The translations under genes and the position numbers were made by a program. Below are positions 44,718 through 53,974 of a DNA stretch of 64,000 nt, in pieces. Below the pieces are notes generated by a model. It was not told where the DNA came from, made no database searches, and worked only from the letters and a program-made list of their open reading frames with translations. The stretch's first letter is position 1. The number at the start of each line of letters is the position of its first letter. The DNA is from Croceibacterium selenioxidans. Its GTDB lineage: Bacteria > Pseudomonadota > Alphaproteobacteria > Sphingomonadales > Sphingomonadaceae. Location of the stretch: contig NZ_JAHFVK010000002.1 in NCBI RefSeq assembly GCF_018599195.1, positions 1,248,001 to 1,312,000 of the forward strand, in the 5' to 3' direction.

Positions 44718-46319
44718 TCACCCCTCCCGGATCAGCGCCGCCGCCTTTTCCCCGATCATGATCGCCGCCGCGTTGGTGTTGCCGCCGACGATCCGCGGCA
44801 TGACCGAGGCGTCGGCCACGCGCAGGCCGTCGATCCCGCGCACCCGAAGCTGGGCGTCGCACACCGCCTCGGCGCCGATGCCCATGGCGCAGGAGCCGAC
44901 CGGGTGCATCGCGGTGCTGACGAACTGGCGGACCCAGGCGTCGACCTCTTCCGTGGAGTTGGCGTTGGGGCCGGGCAGCATCTCTCCCTTGACCACGTCG
45001 GCGAGCGGCGAGGTGGCGACGATCTCGCGGATCTGCGGGATGATCCGGCGGAAGAAGGCGCGGTCGTTCTCGGTCGAGAGGACGTTGGTGAGGATGCGCG
45101 GCCCTTGGCGCGGGTCGGCGCTGGCTAGCTTGACCCAACCGCGGCCCTCGGGGCGCAGGAGGACGCAGGCCATGGCGATCACGTCGGGCGCGGGTTGCTT
45201 GACGCCGGGGAACCAGGGGCGAGCGAAGATCGAGGTCGGCTGGAACAGGCACTGCGCGTCAGGGCGCTCGAGCTCGGGCCGGGTCTTGATGAAACCGTTG
45301 GCGGTGACCGGCATGTTGGCGATGCGGCCCTTGCCCGTGGCGAGCCATTCGAGCACCGACATTGTCAGGCGGTCGAAGCGCAGCTCGTTGGTCAGGGTAA
45401 CTTCGCGATCGGCGTTCCACACCATGGCGATCGAGGGGTGGTCTTGCAGGTTGCGGCCGACCCCGGGGAGGTCATGGACCACGTCGATGCCGAGTTCGCG
45501 CAGTTCGTCGGCGGGTCCGATGCCGGACAGAAGCAGCAATTGGGGGCTGTTGAAAGCGCCCCCCGAGAGCACAATCTCGCGATCCGCCTCGATCCGCTGC
45601 GTCTGGCCATCGGCGACCAGGTGGACGGCCGTTGCCCGTCCATTGCTGACCTCGACCTTGGTCACCAGCGCGCCAGTGATGACGCGTAAGTTGGGCCGTT
45701 TCATCGCCGGGATCAGGAACCGGGCGGAAGTGCTGCCGCGGCGGCCCTTGTGGATCGAGATGTCGGGGCTGCCCCAGCCTTCCTGGTCGGCGCCGTGGTG
45801 GTCGACCTGGGTCTTGTAGCCGAGCGTATTTACCGCCTCCATGAAGCGCGGGAACAGCCGCGTATCGGGCACGTGCTTGGTGATCGAGAGCGGGCCGCCA
45901 CGAGAGTGGTAATGATCTTCGGGACCCCAGTGGTTCTCGCTCTTCTTGAAGTAGGGCAGTACGTCGTCATACCCCCAGCCTTCGAGCCCGAGCTGGCGCC
46001 ATTCGTCGTAGTCGCGCGCATGGCCGCGGGCGTAGAGCATGCCGTTGATCAGGCTCGACCCGCCGAGCCCCTTGCCGCGCGGCTGGCGGATGCGGCGATC
46101 GTTGGCGAAGGGCTCCGGCTCGCCTTCGTAAGCCCAGCTGAAGCGCTTATCGAGCATGACCATGGGGAAGGCGATCGGCATCGAGAGCAGCGGATGCCGC
46201 TGGCGCGGCCCGGCCTCGATCAGGGTGACAGTGACGCTAGGGTCTTCGCTCAGGCGAGCGGCAACGACCGCCCCCGCCGAGCCTGCGCCGACGATGATAT
46301 AATCAGTAGATTTGGTCAT
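44718..46319 (-). CDS. GMC family FAD oxidoreductase (choline/alcohol dehydrogenase type), copy 1
   Basis: A 533-residue flavoenzyme that oxidises an alcohol to an aldehyde. The FAD site is [18 protein letters not shown] at the N terminus, with [20 protein letters not shown] as GMC signature 1 and [19 protein letters not shown] as signature 2. Catalytic residues are in [13 protein letters not shown] and [15 protein letters not shown]. Substrate is unknown; GMC relatives in this group act on choline and alcohols, including polyethylene glycols. Its start overlaps the stop of the NTF2-like gene (ATGA). Confidence 0.92.
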   Translation of the reverse strand: MTKSTDYIIVGAGSAGAVVAARLSEDPSVTVTLIEAGPRQRHPLLSMPIAFPMVMLDKRFSWAYEGEPEPFANDRRIRQPRGKGLGGSSLINGMLYARGHARDYDEWRQLGLEGWGYDDVLPYFKKSENHWGPEDHYHSRGGPLSITKHVPDTRLFPRFMEAVNTLGYKTQVDHHGADQEGWGSPDISIHKGRRGSTSARFLIPAMKRPNLRVITGALVTKVEVSNGRATAVHLVADGQTQRIEADREIVLSGGAFNSPQLLLLSGIGPADELRELGIDVVHDLPGVGRNLQDHPSIAMVWNADREVTLTNELRFDRLTMSVLEWLATGKGRIANMPVTANGFIKTRPELERPDAQCLFQPTSIFARPWFPGVKQPAPDVIAMACVLLRPEGRGWVKLASADPRQGPRILTNVLSTENDRAFFRRIIPQIREIVATSPLADVVKGEMLPGPNANSTEEVDAWVRQFVSTAMHPVGSCAMGIGAEAVCDAQLRVRGIDGLRVADASVMPRIVGGNTNAAAIMIGEKAAALIREG

Positions 46320-46696
46320 TTGCTGGAGTAACGGCCCGACTTGATCTGCACGATCTTGCCATTCTTCGTGCGATACATGTTGATGCTTTCGACGATGCGG
46401 ACGTCGCCCTTCACGGTCGGCCAGATTTCAAAGTCGGGCCAGTCCTTGAAGGTGGTGAATTTTGTGCGGCTGTGGAGCGCCGCGCCATCCGGGGCGACGA
46501 TCAGGTCGATGATTTCGAGTTCTTCGGCAATATGGTCGAATACGCCGGTGTAGAACTCGACTATGCCCTGCGCGCCGATGATCTGCTTGCGGTCACCCAG
46601 GTTGAATTCGACATCGTCGGCGTAGAACTTGCTGAACCCGGCGAAATCGCGCGCGTTGAAGGCGGCGATGTAAGTGCGGAAATCGTCCTCGGTCAT
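46316..46696 (-). CDS. NTF2/SnoaL-like protein between two GMC genes
   Basis: A 126-residue single NTF2-like domain, starting [20 protein letters not shown]. The core has [12 protein letters not shown], a typical cone-fold strand order, and [14 protein letters not shown]. It shares four-base overlaps with both neighbouring GMC genes, so the three are made as one translational unit. The role may be isomerase, hydratase or binding of the substrate. Nothing in the sequence decides. Confidence 0.8.
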   Translation of the reverse strand: MTEDDFRTYIAAFNARDFAGFSKFYADDVEFNLGDRKQIIGAQGIVEFYTGVFDHIAEELEIIDLIVAPDGAALHSRTKFTTFKDWPDFEIWPTVKGDVRIVESINMYRTKNGKIVQIKSGRYSSK

Positions 46697-48324
46697 GCGG
46701 CTTCCTTCTCTACAGCGGGGAGTGAGCGGCCGCGGATCAGGTCGCTGGCCTTTTCCGCGACCATGATCGTCGGTCCGTTGGTATTGCCGCCTGGCACGTC
46801 GGGCATGATCGAGGCGTCGATCACGCGCAGGCCGGCGAGGCCGTGGACGCGCAGTTCGGGATCGACCACGGCGTTAGGGCCGGTGCCCATGGCGCAAGTG
46901 CCCACCGGATGCTGGGTGGTTCCGGCGGTGGCGCGAATGTGCTCGTCCATCGCGGCGTCGCTCTGCACCTCGGCACCGGGGATGGACTCGCGCTCGATCA
47001 GGCCGGCCATGGGCTCGGTGCCGTAGATCTTGCGAGCCAGGCGCAGACCGGCTCGGGCGGTGACGAAGTCGGCCTCGTTGTCGAACAGGTTGAGGCGGAT
47101 CGCAGGGAGTTCGTGCGGATCGGCGGACTTGAGACTGACCCAACCGCGTGCCTGCGGGTGGAGGAGGATCACGTCGGCGGAAAAGGCGTGCTCGGGGCTC
47201 TTGACGAAGCCTGGGAACCACAAGTGCGCGGAGAGCTTCACCGGGTTCGAGAACAGCTGGATGTCGGGCTGAGCGAGCCGTGGGTCGGTGCGCAGCATAG
47301 GGTTGGCGCTGTTGAGCTGTCGGGCGAAGGGACCGGTACCGAACAGGTACCACTGCGCCACCGCTCGCGCCGCTCGGTCGAAGCGCAACTGGTTGACGAA
47401 AGTGATCGGGCCATTGGCCGCGAACTCGAGAGGCACGCGCGGATGCTCGGAGAGGTTGCGGCCGACGCCGGGGAGGTTGTGGACCAAGGGGATGCCCATC
47501 TCGGCGAGGTGTTCGGCCGGGCCGATGCCCGACAGCATCAGGAGTTGCGGGGAGTTATACGAACCGCCAGAGAGGATCACCTCGCGCGCGGCCTTGGCCA
47601 CCCGAACTTCTCCGTCCACTTCGTATTCGACGCCGGTCGCCCGGCCATCCTCCACCACGACCTTGCGGGTCAGCGCATGGGTCACGACCGCCAGGTTCGG
47701 GCGAGCCATCGCCGGCTTGAGGTAGGCTTCGTAAGTCGAAGCGCGGCGGCCCTTCTCGTCGATGGTCAGCTCGACCAGGCTCGCGCCTTCCTCGGCACCA
47801 GCGTGGATGTCCTCGGTGACGGGCAGACCAGCATTGGCGACGGCCTGCATCAGTTCGTCATGCAGCAGGTATTCGGTGTTGTTCTTGGTCACCGGCAGCG
47901 GGCCGGAAGCGCCGTAGTTCTCGGTCCCGCGCCAGCTCCGCTCCATCCGCCGGAAATACGGCACCACCTCGGAGTGGCTCCACCCTCGGCAGCCCTTCTG
48001 CGCCCAGCGGTCGTAGTCCGCCGAATGGCCGCGCATGTAGACCATGCCGTTGATCGAACTCGAACCGCCGAGCAACCGCCCGCGCGGCAGGAACAGGCGG
48101 CGGTTGTTCAGCGTCGGCTCCGGCTCCGTCATCATGCGCCAGGTCAGCTCGGGCTTGAGCATGGCCTTCATCATGCCCAGCGGCATCTTGATCAGGAACT
48201 TGTCGGCCCCGCCGCCCGCCTCGAGCAGCAGAACGCGCGTGTTCGGGTCCTCGGTCAGCCTTGCGGCCAGAACCGAGCCGGCCGATCCCGCGCCGACGAT
48301 CACATAGTCGAACTGGCCCTCCAA
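46693..48324 (-). CDS. GMC family FAD oxidoreductase, copy 2
   Basis: A 543-residue alcohol dehydrogenase of the same family as its neighbour. Motifs are [69 protein letters not shown] and [15 protein letters not shown]. The two copies differ throughout, so they are diverged paralogs and probably act on different alcohols or steps. It is first in the unit GMC2-NTF2-GMC1 and diverges from an aldehyde dehydrogenase gene, which would oxidise the aldehyde product. Confidence 0.92.
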   Translation of the reverse strand: MEGQFDYVIVGAGSAGSVLAARLTEDPNTRVLLLEAGGGADKFLIKMPLGMMKAMLKPELTWRMMTEPEPTLNNRRLFLPRGRLLGGSSSINGMVYMRGHSADYDRWAQKGCRGWSHSEVVPYFRRMERSWRGTENYGASGPLPVTKNNTEYLLHDELMQAVANAGLPVTEDIHAGAEEGASLVELTIDEKGRRASTYEAYLKPAMARPNLAVVTHALTRKVVVEDGRATGVEYEVDGEVRVAKAAREVILSGGSYNSPQLLMLSGIGPAEHLAEMGIPLVHNLPGVGRNLSEHPRVPLEFAANGPITFVNQLRFDRAARAVAQWYLFGTGPFARQLNSANPMLRTDPRLAQPDIQLFSNPVKLSAHLWFPGFVKSPEHAFSADVILLHPQARGWVSLKSADPHELPAIRLNLFDNEADFVTARAGLRLARKIYGTEPMAGLIERESIPGAEVQSDAAMDEHIRATAGTTQHPVGTCAMGTGPNAVVDPELRVHGLAGLRVIDASIMPDVPGGNTNGPTIMVAEKASDLIRGRSLPAVEKEAA

Positions 48325-48352
48325 GGGCGCCTCTCCTCAACATCGCACTATG

Positions 48353-48367
48353 GTAAGTGTTGCTTAC
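48353..48367. promoter_or_regulatory. Palindrome between GMC and aldehyde dehydrogenase genes
   Basis: GTAAG-TGTTG-CTTAC (48353-48367) is a perfect 5-bp inverted repeat in the 93-base divergent gap. It looks like a TetR-type operator and could control both directions. No TetR gene lies in this cluster. Confidence 0.45.
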
Positions 48368-48417
48368 AATCTCTATGCGCTGTCACAGCGCCGACAACAA
48401 GCCATGGAGAGAGTGCC

Positions 48418-49923
48418 GTGAACGCCCAGACCCCGATCGAAAACCGCCTCGAACAGTTCCGCGAGCGCTGGAACGGCAAAGTCGGCAAGATGCTGGTCGG
48501 CGGCGAATGGCGCGAGGCGGCGAGCGGTGAGACCTTCTCCACCGAAGACCCCGCAACCGGCGAAAAGCTGGCTGACGTTGCCAGCGCCGGCGAGGCCGAT
48601 GTCGATGCGGCGGTGGCCGCTGCCCGTGCGGCGTTCGAAGGCCCGTGGAGCAAGGTCAAGCCCGACGAGCGCGCCCGGCTGATCAACAAGTTGGCCGACC
48701 TGATCGAGGCCAACGGCGACGAACTGGCCCTGACCGAGACGCTCGACGTTGGCCGGCCGATCCAGTTCAGCCGCTTCGCCGACGTTGGCGGTGCGGTGGG
48801 CCAGCTGCGCTACCAGGCGGGCTGGGCCACCAAGCTGGCAGGCGAGACGCTGGAGCTTTCGGCCCCCGGTGAATGGCTCAGCTACGTCCTGCGCGAGCCT
48901 GTGGGCGTTTGCGCCCAGATCGTTCCGTGGAACTTCCCGCTGGCGATGGCCGCGGCCAAGCTCGGACCGGCGCTCGCGGCAGGGTGCACCGTGGTGCTCA
49001 AGCCCGCCGAGCAGACCCCGCTTTCGACCATTCGTCTGGTAGAATTGGCGCTCGAAGCCGGCTTCCCCGAAGGGGTGGTCAATCTCGTGACCGGCTATGG
49101 CCGCACGGCCGGCGCGGCACTTGCGTCGCACATGGATGTCGACAAGGTCGCCTTCACTGGCTCGACCATGACGGGCCGCGCGATCATCGATGCCAGCAAG
49201 ACCAACTTCAAGCGCGTGAGCCTGGAGCTGGGCGGCAAGTCGCCGACCTTCATTTTCGCCGACGCCGATCTCAAGAAGGCGATCCCGGCCGCGGCCATGG
49301 GCATCTTCTTCAACGCCGGGCAGGTCTGCGCAGCGGGTAGCCGCCTGTTCGTGCAGGAAGAAGTCGCAGACCAGGTGCTCGAAGGCATCGCCGGCATGGC
49401 CAAGATGCTGCGTGTCGGCCACACGCTCGACCCCGAAACCGTTATCGGACCCTTGGTCAGCGAAGTGCAACTCGACCGCGTCACTGGCTACATCGAAAGC
49501 GGCCGTAAGGAAGGCGCGACCGTGATGGTCGGCGGCGGCCGCAAGGACGGCCCCGGCTGGTTCGTCGAGCCGACCGTGCTGGTCGATACCGAAGCCAGCA
49601 TGAAAGTCCGCCGCGAGGAGATCTTCGGCCCGGTTCTCTGTGCCACCCGGTTCCCCTCGGCCGACGATGCCGACCGCCTGGCGCGGCTCGGCAACGAAAC
49701 CGAATTCGGCCTCGCCGCCAGCATCTGGACGCGAGACATCGGCATGGCGCACAAGCTCGCCCGCCGCCTCAAGGCCGGCACGATCCGCATCAACGGTTCG
49801 GGCGGCGTCGATCCGGCGTTGCCGCTTGGCGGCTTCAAGGCTAGCGGCTGGGGACGCGAGAATGGCAAGGCGGGCGTAGAGGCCTACACCGAGCTGAAGG
49901 CGATCTCGGTCAATCTGGACTAA
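48418..49923 (+). CDS. NAD-dependent aldehyde dehydrogenase
   Basis: A 501-residue enzyme that oxidises aldehydes to acids. It shows [20 protein letters not shown], the catalytic Glu in SLELGGKSP and the catalytic Cys in [11 protein letters not shown]. The start is GTG at 48418 with GGAGAG 6 bases upstream. A much longer in-frame extension upstream runs antisense through the GMC2 gene and is not real. It is divergent from the GMC operon and likely works with it. It resembles phenylacetaldehyde or betaine-aldehyde type enzymes; the substrate is not fixed by sequence. Confidence 0.95.
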   Translation: MNAQTPIENRLEQFRERWNGKVGKMLVGGEWREAASGETFSTEDPATGEKLADVASAGEADVDAAVAAARAAFEGPWSKVKPDERARLINKLADLIEANGDELALTETLDVGRPIQFSRFADVGGAVGQLRYQAGWATKLAGETLELSAPGEWLSYVLREPVGVCAQIVPWNFPLAMAAAKLGPALAAGCTVVLKPAEQTPLSTIRLVELALEAGFPEGVVNLVTGYGRTAGAALASHMDVDKVAFTGSTMTGRAIIDASKTNFKRVSLELGGKSPTFIFADADLKKAIPAAAMGIFFNAGQVCAAGSRLFVQEEVADQVLEGIAGMAKMLRVGHTLDPETVIGPLVSEVQLDRVTGYIESGRKEGATVMVGGGRKDGPGWFVEPTVLVDTEASMKVRREEIFGPVLCATRFPSADDADRLARLGNETEFGLAASIWTRDIGMAHKLARRLKAGTIRINGSGGVDPALPLGGFKASGWGRENGKAGVEAYTELKAISVNLD

Positions 49924-50086
49924 GGTTGCCGGGCAAGCTCGCGCAAGGCGATCCTGCGACCCACGGGACCGGTCGGCCTTCGCTCTTCTGAGGTCTTACC
50001 TTTCCGGGTTAGGCCCCCTTGCGCCAGCGGGTGCAGGGATATTGAGGTGGGTGTGGCGACCGCCACCCCACCTGAGGGGTCGCTAT

Positions 50087-51214
50087 CTACCCCTCCAGCC
50101 ACTCCACCAAAGAGGCCAGGCAATCCCTCGCCAGCAGTTTCGAGCGTTCCGGGCTCCATCCCTGTTCCGGGTCGGGTAAGTCGTCGTTGTCCTTGAACGG
50201 CATCTCCAAGGTCATTGCGCAGGCGCCAAAGCGCTCGGCGAGCTGGTTGGTGCTCATTGACAGATTGGCCTTGCCGGCCCCTGCGATCGGGTAGCCCTTG
50301 GCAGTCTGGAAGTCGGGGCTCCGTCGCTCAAGGATCGAACGGTAGCGCTGGTACTGCGCGCCCAGCTCGTCGGACCAGGAGGGAATGCCCTCGAAACCGG
50401 CAAGGAAGTTCGCCGGTATGGCTTCGTCGCCATGGACGTCCATCACGAAGCGCACGCCCGTCTCGTCCATCGCATTTCGCAGTGCCAGGACTTCGGGCGA
50501 ACGCTCGGCGCTAGGCTCGTGCCACTCGCGGTTGAGGTTCACCCCGGCAGCGTTGGTGCGCAGGTGGCCGCGAATGGAGCCATCGGGATTGCAGTTGGGC
50601 ACGACATGCAACCGGCACTTCTGGCGCAGCAAGCGAGCCACGGGATCGGCCGGATCGCACAGCGCCTCGAGCGCGCCTTCCATCCACCATTCGGCCATGC
50701 TCTCGCCCGGATGCTGACGGGCGATGAGCCACACCGGAATCGAGCCCTCGCCCATCTCCAGGCAGTCGATCGGCCGTCCGTCCAGGCTGTGCCCGAGGCA
50801 GCGATAGGCCACGCCCTCGCTCGCCGCGGCTTCGGCAATCAAGTCGTGGTGTCGCTCCAGCGAATAGGGCGCGAAGTAGGCGAACCAGGCGATGTCGCTG
50901 TCCGGCGTGTGGCGAATGGTCAGCGTGCCGCCATCCTCGTTTTTGTCGAAACTCGTCTCCGCCCGGGCCCAGTAGCTCCGGTCCTCCGAGACGCAGGCCC
51001 GGTATCCCCTCCACCCGAGCGGATAGGCCGAACCGTTGAGGTCGCCGATCTTCAGCTCGAGTTCCTGGCCTGCCGCACCGGCGACGCGGAAGTGGAACCA
51101 TTGGTAGAACTCGGATTCGTTGTCGTGCCGAATGCGCAGGCGGGCACCACTGCCGGAGATCTCGAGGACTTCGATGTTGCCGCTGTCGAAGGCAGCGTCG
51201 ATGTGGATGTTCAT
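50087..51214 (-). CDS. M14 family cytosolic carboxypeptidase
   Basis: A 375-residue zinc carboxypeptidase. An N-terminal beta domain (about 1-125) precedes the M14 catalytic domain. Zinc and catalytic sites are [12 protein letters not shown] (HxxE), [22 protein letters not shown] (third ligand region) and TLEMPF with the catalytic Glu. It belongs to the group related to eukaryotic cytosolic carboxypeptidases. Its start overlaps the stop of the DUF4136 lipoprotein gene by four bases (ATGA). The start at [10 protein letters not shown] was taken because the longer frame is a shadow of the lipoprotein gene. Confidence 0.9.
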   Translation of the reverse strand: MNIHIDAAFDSGNIEVLEISGSGARLRIRHDNESEFYQWFHFRVAGAAGQELELKIGDLNGSAYPLGWRGYRACVSEDRSYWARAETSFDKNEDGGTLTIRHTPDSDIAWFAYFAPYSLERHHDLIAEAAASEGVAYRCLGHSLDGRPIDCLEMGEGSIPVWLIARQHPGESMAEWWMEGALEALCDPADPVARLLRQKCRLHVVPNCNPDGSIRGHLRTNAAGVNLNREWHEPSAERSPEVLALRNAMDETGVRFVMDVHGDEAIPANFLAGFEGIPSWSDELGAQYQRYRSILERRSPDFQTAKGYPIAGAGKANLSMSTNQLAERFGACAMTLEMPFKDNDDLPDPEQGWSPERSKLLARDCLASLVEWLEG

Positions 51215-51828
51215 CGCACCCGGATAGTCTCTCCGGACTGTCCGGGGAAGCCACCGAACAGCGCTCCGGCAAGCCGCCCTGCAGCGGCATCGATGCTGCC
51301 ATAGTTGCTGTTGGCCGTTGCGTTGAACTGCGCGCCGCCCTCCCATAGGGCCGTGCCGCCCTCTGCAGGTTTGATCATGACTCGCATCTGGGTGACGATC
51401 TGGTCGGAAGGTCGGGGGGTGAGGTCGATGCCGACGGCTGCGCCAACCCCGCCATGGCGGACATTCACCGCGCTTCCGCTCGCGGCGCCTACGCCCACGC
51501 TGACGGGCGAGCCTCCGGAGGCCTGCATCACGAATCGTTCGACACGAACTTCGGCGACTTGCGGGGCGTCACCTTGAACCACCGTATAGCCGAGCCGGGT
51601 AAGCTCCGCCGCGACCGCATCCTCGAACACACGGTTTTCCAATGAGGCGGGGTCTTGGCCCGGAGCGGCGCGCACCGCGATCTCTCCCTGGCCGAGCAGG
51701 TGCGGCTCGCTTCCGGTGAAGCGCGTGACTTCGACCGGAGAGACGAAGGAGGTCGTGCAAGCGCCCAGCGATGCGGCAAGGGCCACTGCGAGGGCGGGGG
51801 CGAAAATGCCGGTAGCTTTGGACTTCAT
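51211..51828 (-). CDS. DUF4136 family lipoprotein
   Basis: A 205-residue envelope lipoprotein. The signal peptide ends in a lipobox LGAC with Cys24. The mature part has the DUF4136 pattern EVTRFTG near the start and a C-terminal [21 protein letters not shown] Gly/Val/Ala-rich central stretch is present. Function is unknown. The start at 51828 is one of two; an ATG at 51867 would add 13 residues ahead of the signal. It is translationally coupled to the carboxypeptidase gene, an unexpected partner. Confidence 0.82.
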   Translation of the reverse strand: MKSKATGIFAPALAVALAASLGACTTSFVSPVEVTRFTGSEPHLLGQGEIAVRAAPGQDPASLENRVFEDAVAAELTRLGYTVVQGDAPQVAEVRVERFVMQASGGSPVSVGVGAASGSAVNVRHGGVGAAVGIDLTPRPSDQIVTQMRVMIKPAEGGTALWEGGAQFNATANSNYGSIDAAAGRLAGALFGGFPGQSGETIRVR

Positions 51829-51930
51829 GAAGCCCAAACGCGCGAAGTGCCAAGCAGTTGCAGCCATTGTGGGGTCCTCGCCAGCAAAAACGATTGCGCC
51901 TTGACGCGATGCTACGTAGCCCCGTGACCG

Positions 51931-52938
51931 ATGACCAGCCCTGTTCCAGTACTCGTCACCGGCGGCGCCGGATATATCGGCAGCCACGCCGTCCTCGCCT
52001 TGCTCGACAACGGGTGGCCCGTGACGGTGATCGACAATCTCACCACGGGATTCCGTTTCGCCATCCCGGAAGAGGCGGCGTTTTACGAAGGCGATATCGA
52101 AGATGGTGAGCTGCTGGCGCGTATATTTGCCGAGCAGGGCATCAAGGCGATCATGCATTTCGCCGGCTCGATCATCGTCCCAGAATCGGTCGAGAACCCG
52201 CTCAAGTATTACCACAACAACACAGTGAAGAGCCGGGCGCTGCTGGAAGCCGCTGTCAAAGCGGGCGTCCCCCATTTCATCTTCTCCAGCACCGCCGCGA
52301 CGTACGGAATTCCAAAGGTTTCGCCGGTGTCCGAAGATTCGCCCAAAGAGCCAATCAATCCCTACGGCTGGTCCAAGCTGATGACCGAGCGGATGCTCGC
52401 GGACACCGTCGCGGCGCATCCGATGAACTTCTGTGCGCTGCGTTACTTCAATGTCGCGGGGGCCGATCCTGAGGGACGCAGTGGTCAATCGACCAAGGGC
52501 GCGACCCACCTGATCAAGGTCGCGGTCGAGGCCGCCCGCGGCCAGCGCGACAACGTCCAGGTCTTCGGTACCGACTATGACACCCCTGACGGTACCGGCG
52601 TGCGCGATTACATCCACGTTAGCGACCTGGCCGCGGCCCATGTCCTGGCGCTCGAGGCCCTGATGGCCGAACCGGCGCGCTCGATGACCCTGAACTGCGG
52701 CTATGGGCGGGGCTTCTCGGTATTCGAGGTGCTCGACGCGGTGGATCGGGTGACGAACCGCTCGATCGAGCGCGTGTTGTCGCCGCGTCGGGCCGGCGAC
52801 CCGGATTCGCTGGTTTCGGATCCTTCGCGGATCAAGGCGGCCCTGCCATGGCAGCCGCACCATGCCGATCTCGATGAAATCGTCAGGCACGCGCTTGCCT
52901 GGGAACGGCGGCTCAGCGAATTGCGCGGTCCAGCTTGA
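51931..52938 (+). CDS. galE: UDP-glucose 4-epimerase
   Basis: A 335-residue SDR-fold epimerase that interconverts UDP-glucose and UDP-galactose for cell-surface sugars. NAD site TGGAGYIGSH is at residues 10-19. Catalytic Tyr145 and Lys149 are in YGWSK, and the Ser is in FSSTAATYG. The segment GTGVRDYIHVSDLAAAH is conserved in GalE. The first ATG was used; no clear ribosome site is seen. No other polysaccharide genes lie close by. Confidence 0.94.
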   Translation: MTSPVPVLVTGGAGYIGSHAVLALLDNGWPVTVIDNLTTGFRFAIPEEAAFYEGDIEDGELLARIFAEQGIKAIMHFAGSIIVPESVENPLKYYHNNTVKSRALLEAAVKAGVPHFIFSSTAATYGIPKVSPVSEDSPKEPINPYGWSKLMTERMLADTVAAHPMNFCALRYFNVAGADPEGRSGQSTKGATHLIKVAVEAARGQRDNVQVFGTDYDTPDGTGVRDYIHVSDLAAAHVLALEALMAEPARSMTLNCGYGRGFSVFEVLDAVDRVTNRSIERVLSPRRAGDPDSLVSDPSRIKAALPWQPHHADLDEIVRHALAWERRLSELRGPA

Positions 52939-52963
52939 CTTGAGGCGGCGCCGAGCATAGGGC
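52935..52963 (+). promoter_or_regulatory. Candidate rpmJ promoter
   Basis: TTGACT (52935-52940), 17 bases, then TAGGGC (52958-52963). The -35 overlaps the galE stop codon. The -10 is poor, so confidence is limited. The same TTGACTTG string precedes rpoB and rpmH with 17-base spacing. Confidence 0.35.
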
Positions 52964-53023
52964 GCGGCCACGAATTCCGGCATCGGGGCTGTCTCCGGTG
53001 CCGCACTTTTTTGGAAAATAGCC

Positions 53024-53149
53024 ATGAAGATCGTCAACAGCCTCAAGTCGCTCAAGGGCCGCCACCGCGACAACCGCGTGATCCGCCGCCGCGGCCGGGT
53101 CTACGTGATCAACAAGACCAACCGCCGCTTCAAGGCGCGCCAAGGTTGA
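53024..53149 (+). CDS. rpmJ: 50S ribosomal protein L36, zinc-free type
   Basis: A 41-residue basic ribosomal protein. It reads [20 protein letters not shown] and ends with [16 protein letters not shown]. The lack of any Cys makes it the zinc-independent (YkgO-type) L36, in which the zinc ribbon residues have been replaced. GGAA lies before the start. It is followed by a strong hairpin terminator and so forms its own small unit. Confidence 0.96.
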   Translation: MKIVNSLKSLKGRHRDNRVIRRRGRVYVINKTNRRFKARQG

Positions 53150-53190
53150 TGTCTGCCGCGCCGCGATTCGTTCGCGGCCGCGATGACTTG

Positions 53191-53219
53191 AAGGGCCTCC
53201 GAGGAATCGGGGGCCTTTT
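53191..53219 (+). terminator. Terminator after rpmJ
   Basis: A 12-bp stem with two wobbles closes on a GGAA loop (53203-53206), and the descending arm runs into TTTT. It lies 41 bases past the rpmJ stop and only 2 bases before the ATG of the HAD gene, which leaves no room for a separate promoter. Confidence 0.8.
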
Positions 53220-53221
53220 GC

Positions 53222-53848
53222 ATGCCTGAAGCCCGCGAGGCCCAGGCACAGGCTGTGGTCTTCGATATCGGCCGCGTCCTGTTCGACTGGAACTTGCGTT
53301 ACCTGTTCGAGAAGTTGATCGAAGATCAGGCCGAGCTCGACTGGTTCCTCGCCAACGTCGTCACCGAATCGTGGCATTTCCAAAGTGACGGCGGCCGCCC
53401 GCTCAGCGAGATGCTGCCCGAACGCATCGCCGAATTCCCGCAGCACGCTCCGTTGATCGAGGCCTATGCCGAGCGGTTCATGGAAACGCTTCCCCACGCG
53501 GTTCCCGGTACGCACGAACTGGTCCGCCGCCTGGCAGAGCGGAACGTTCCCCTCTACGCGCTGACCAATTTCGGCGCGGAGTTCTGGACGCGCTTCCGTC
53601 CCATGCAGCCGGTCTTCGATCCGTTTCTCGACGTCGTGGTGTCGGGCGAGGAGTGCTGCGTGAAGCCTGATCCGAAAATCTACGAAATAGCCGAGGCCCG
53701 ATTCGGTTTTCCGCCCGAGGCGCTCTTCTTTACCGATGACAACGCCGCGAACGTCGCAGCTGCCCGGGCGCGTGGATGGCAGGCACACCTGTTCACCGAT
53801 GCCGCTTCACTGGAAACGGCTCTGATCGAACGGGGACTGCTGCTCTGA
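53222..53848 (+). CDS. HAD family hydrolase, YihX-like
   Basis: A 208-residue phosphatase of the HAD superfamily. Motif I reads VVFDIGRVLFDW, with the second Asp of DxD replaced by Gly as in YihX relatives. Motif II is in ALTNFGAEF, motif III Lys in CVKPDPKIYEIA and motif IV in FFTDDNAANVAAAR. E. coli YihX dephosphorylates glucose 1-phosphate; whether this one does is unknown. The start codon lies just past the rpmJ terminator and has no good ribosome site, so the true start may be a little further in. Expression may depend on readthrough. Confidence 0.88.
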   Translation: MPEAREAQAQAVVFDIGRVLFDWNLRYLFEKLIEDQAELDWFLANVVTESWHFQSDGGRPLSEMLPERIAEFPQHAPLIEAYAERFMETLPHAVPGTHELVRRLAERNVPLYALTNFGAEFWTRFRPMQPVFDPFLDVVVSGEECCVKPDPKIYEIAEARFGFPPEALFFTDDNAANVAAARARGWQAHLFTDAASLETALIERGLLL

Positions 53849-53856
53849 GGAAATGA

Positions 53857-53887
53857 CCCCCGCGCAAAGGGGGGAGGTGCGCGGGGG
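53857..53887. terminator. Hairpin after the HAD gene
   Basis: CCCCCGCGCA (53857-53866) and TGCGCGGGGG (53878-53887) form a perfect 10-bp stem with an 11-base G-rich loop. No T run follows on either strand. It separates the convergent HAD and comM genes. Confidence 0.5.
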
Positions 53888-53974
53888 CCGAGTCTGCGCC
53901 CCAGGGAGATGGAGTCCTTCGCGAGGCGCTGGTGCGCCCCTAGATACCTACAGCAGTGTAAGCAACCGTTAAAC

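Noticed and set aside
46843-48417. In-frame extension of the aldehyde dehydrogenase upstream of its GTG
   Set aside because: It runs antisense through the GMC gene and lacks family sequence; the GTG at 48418 has a ribosome site and the normal N terminus.
51829-53073. N-terminal extension of the DUF4136 frame across galE
   Set aside because: The extension is antisense to galE, and the lipoprotein signal starts at 51828.
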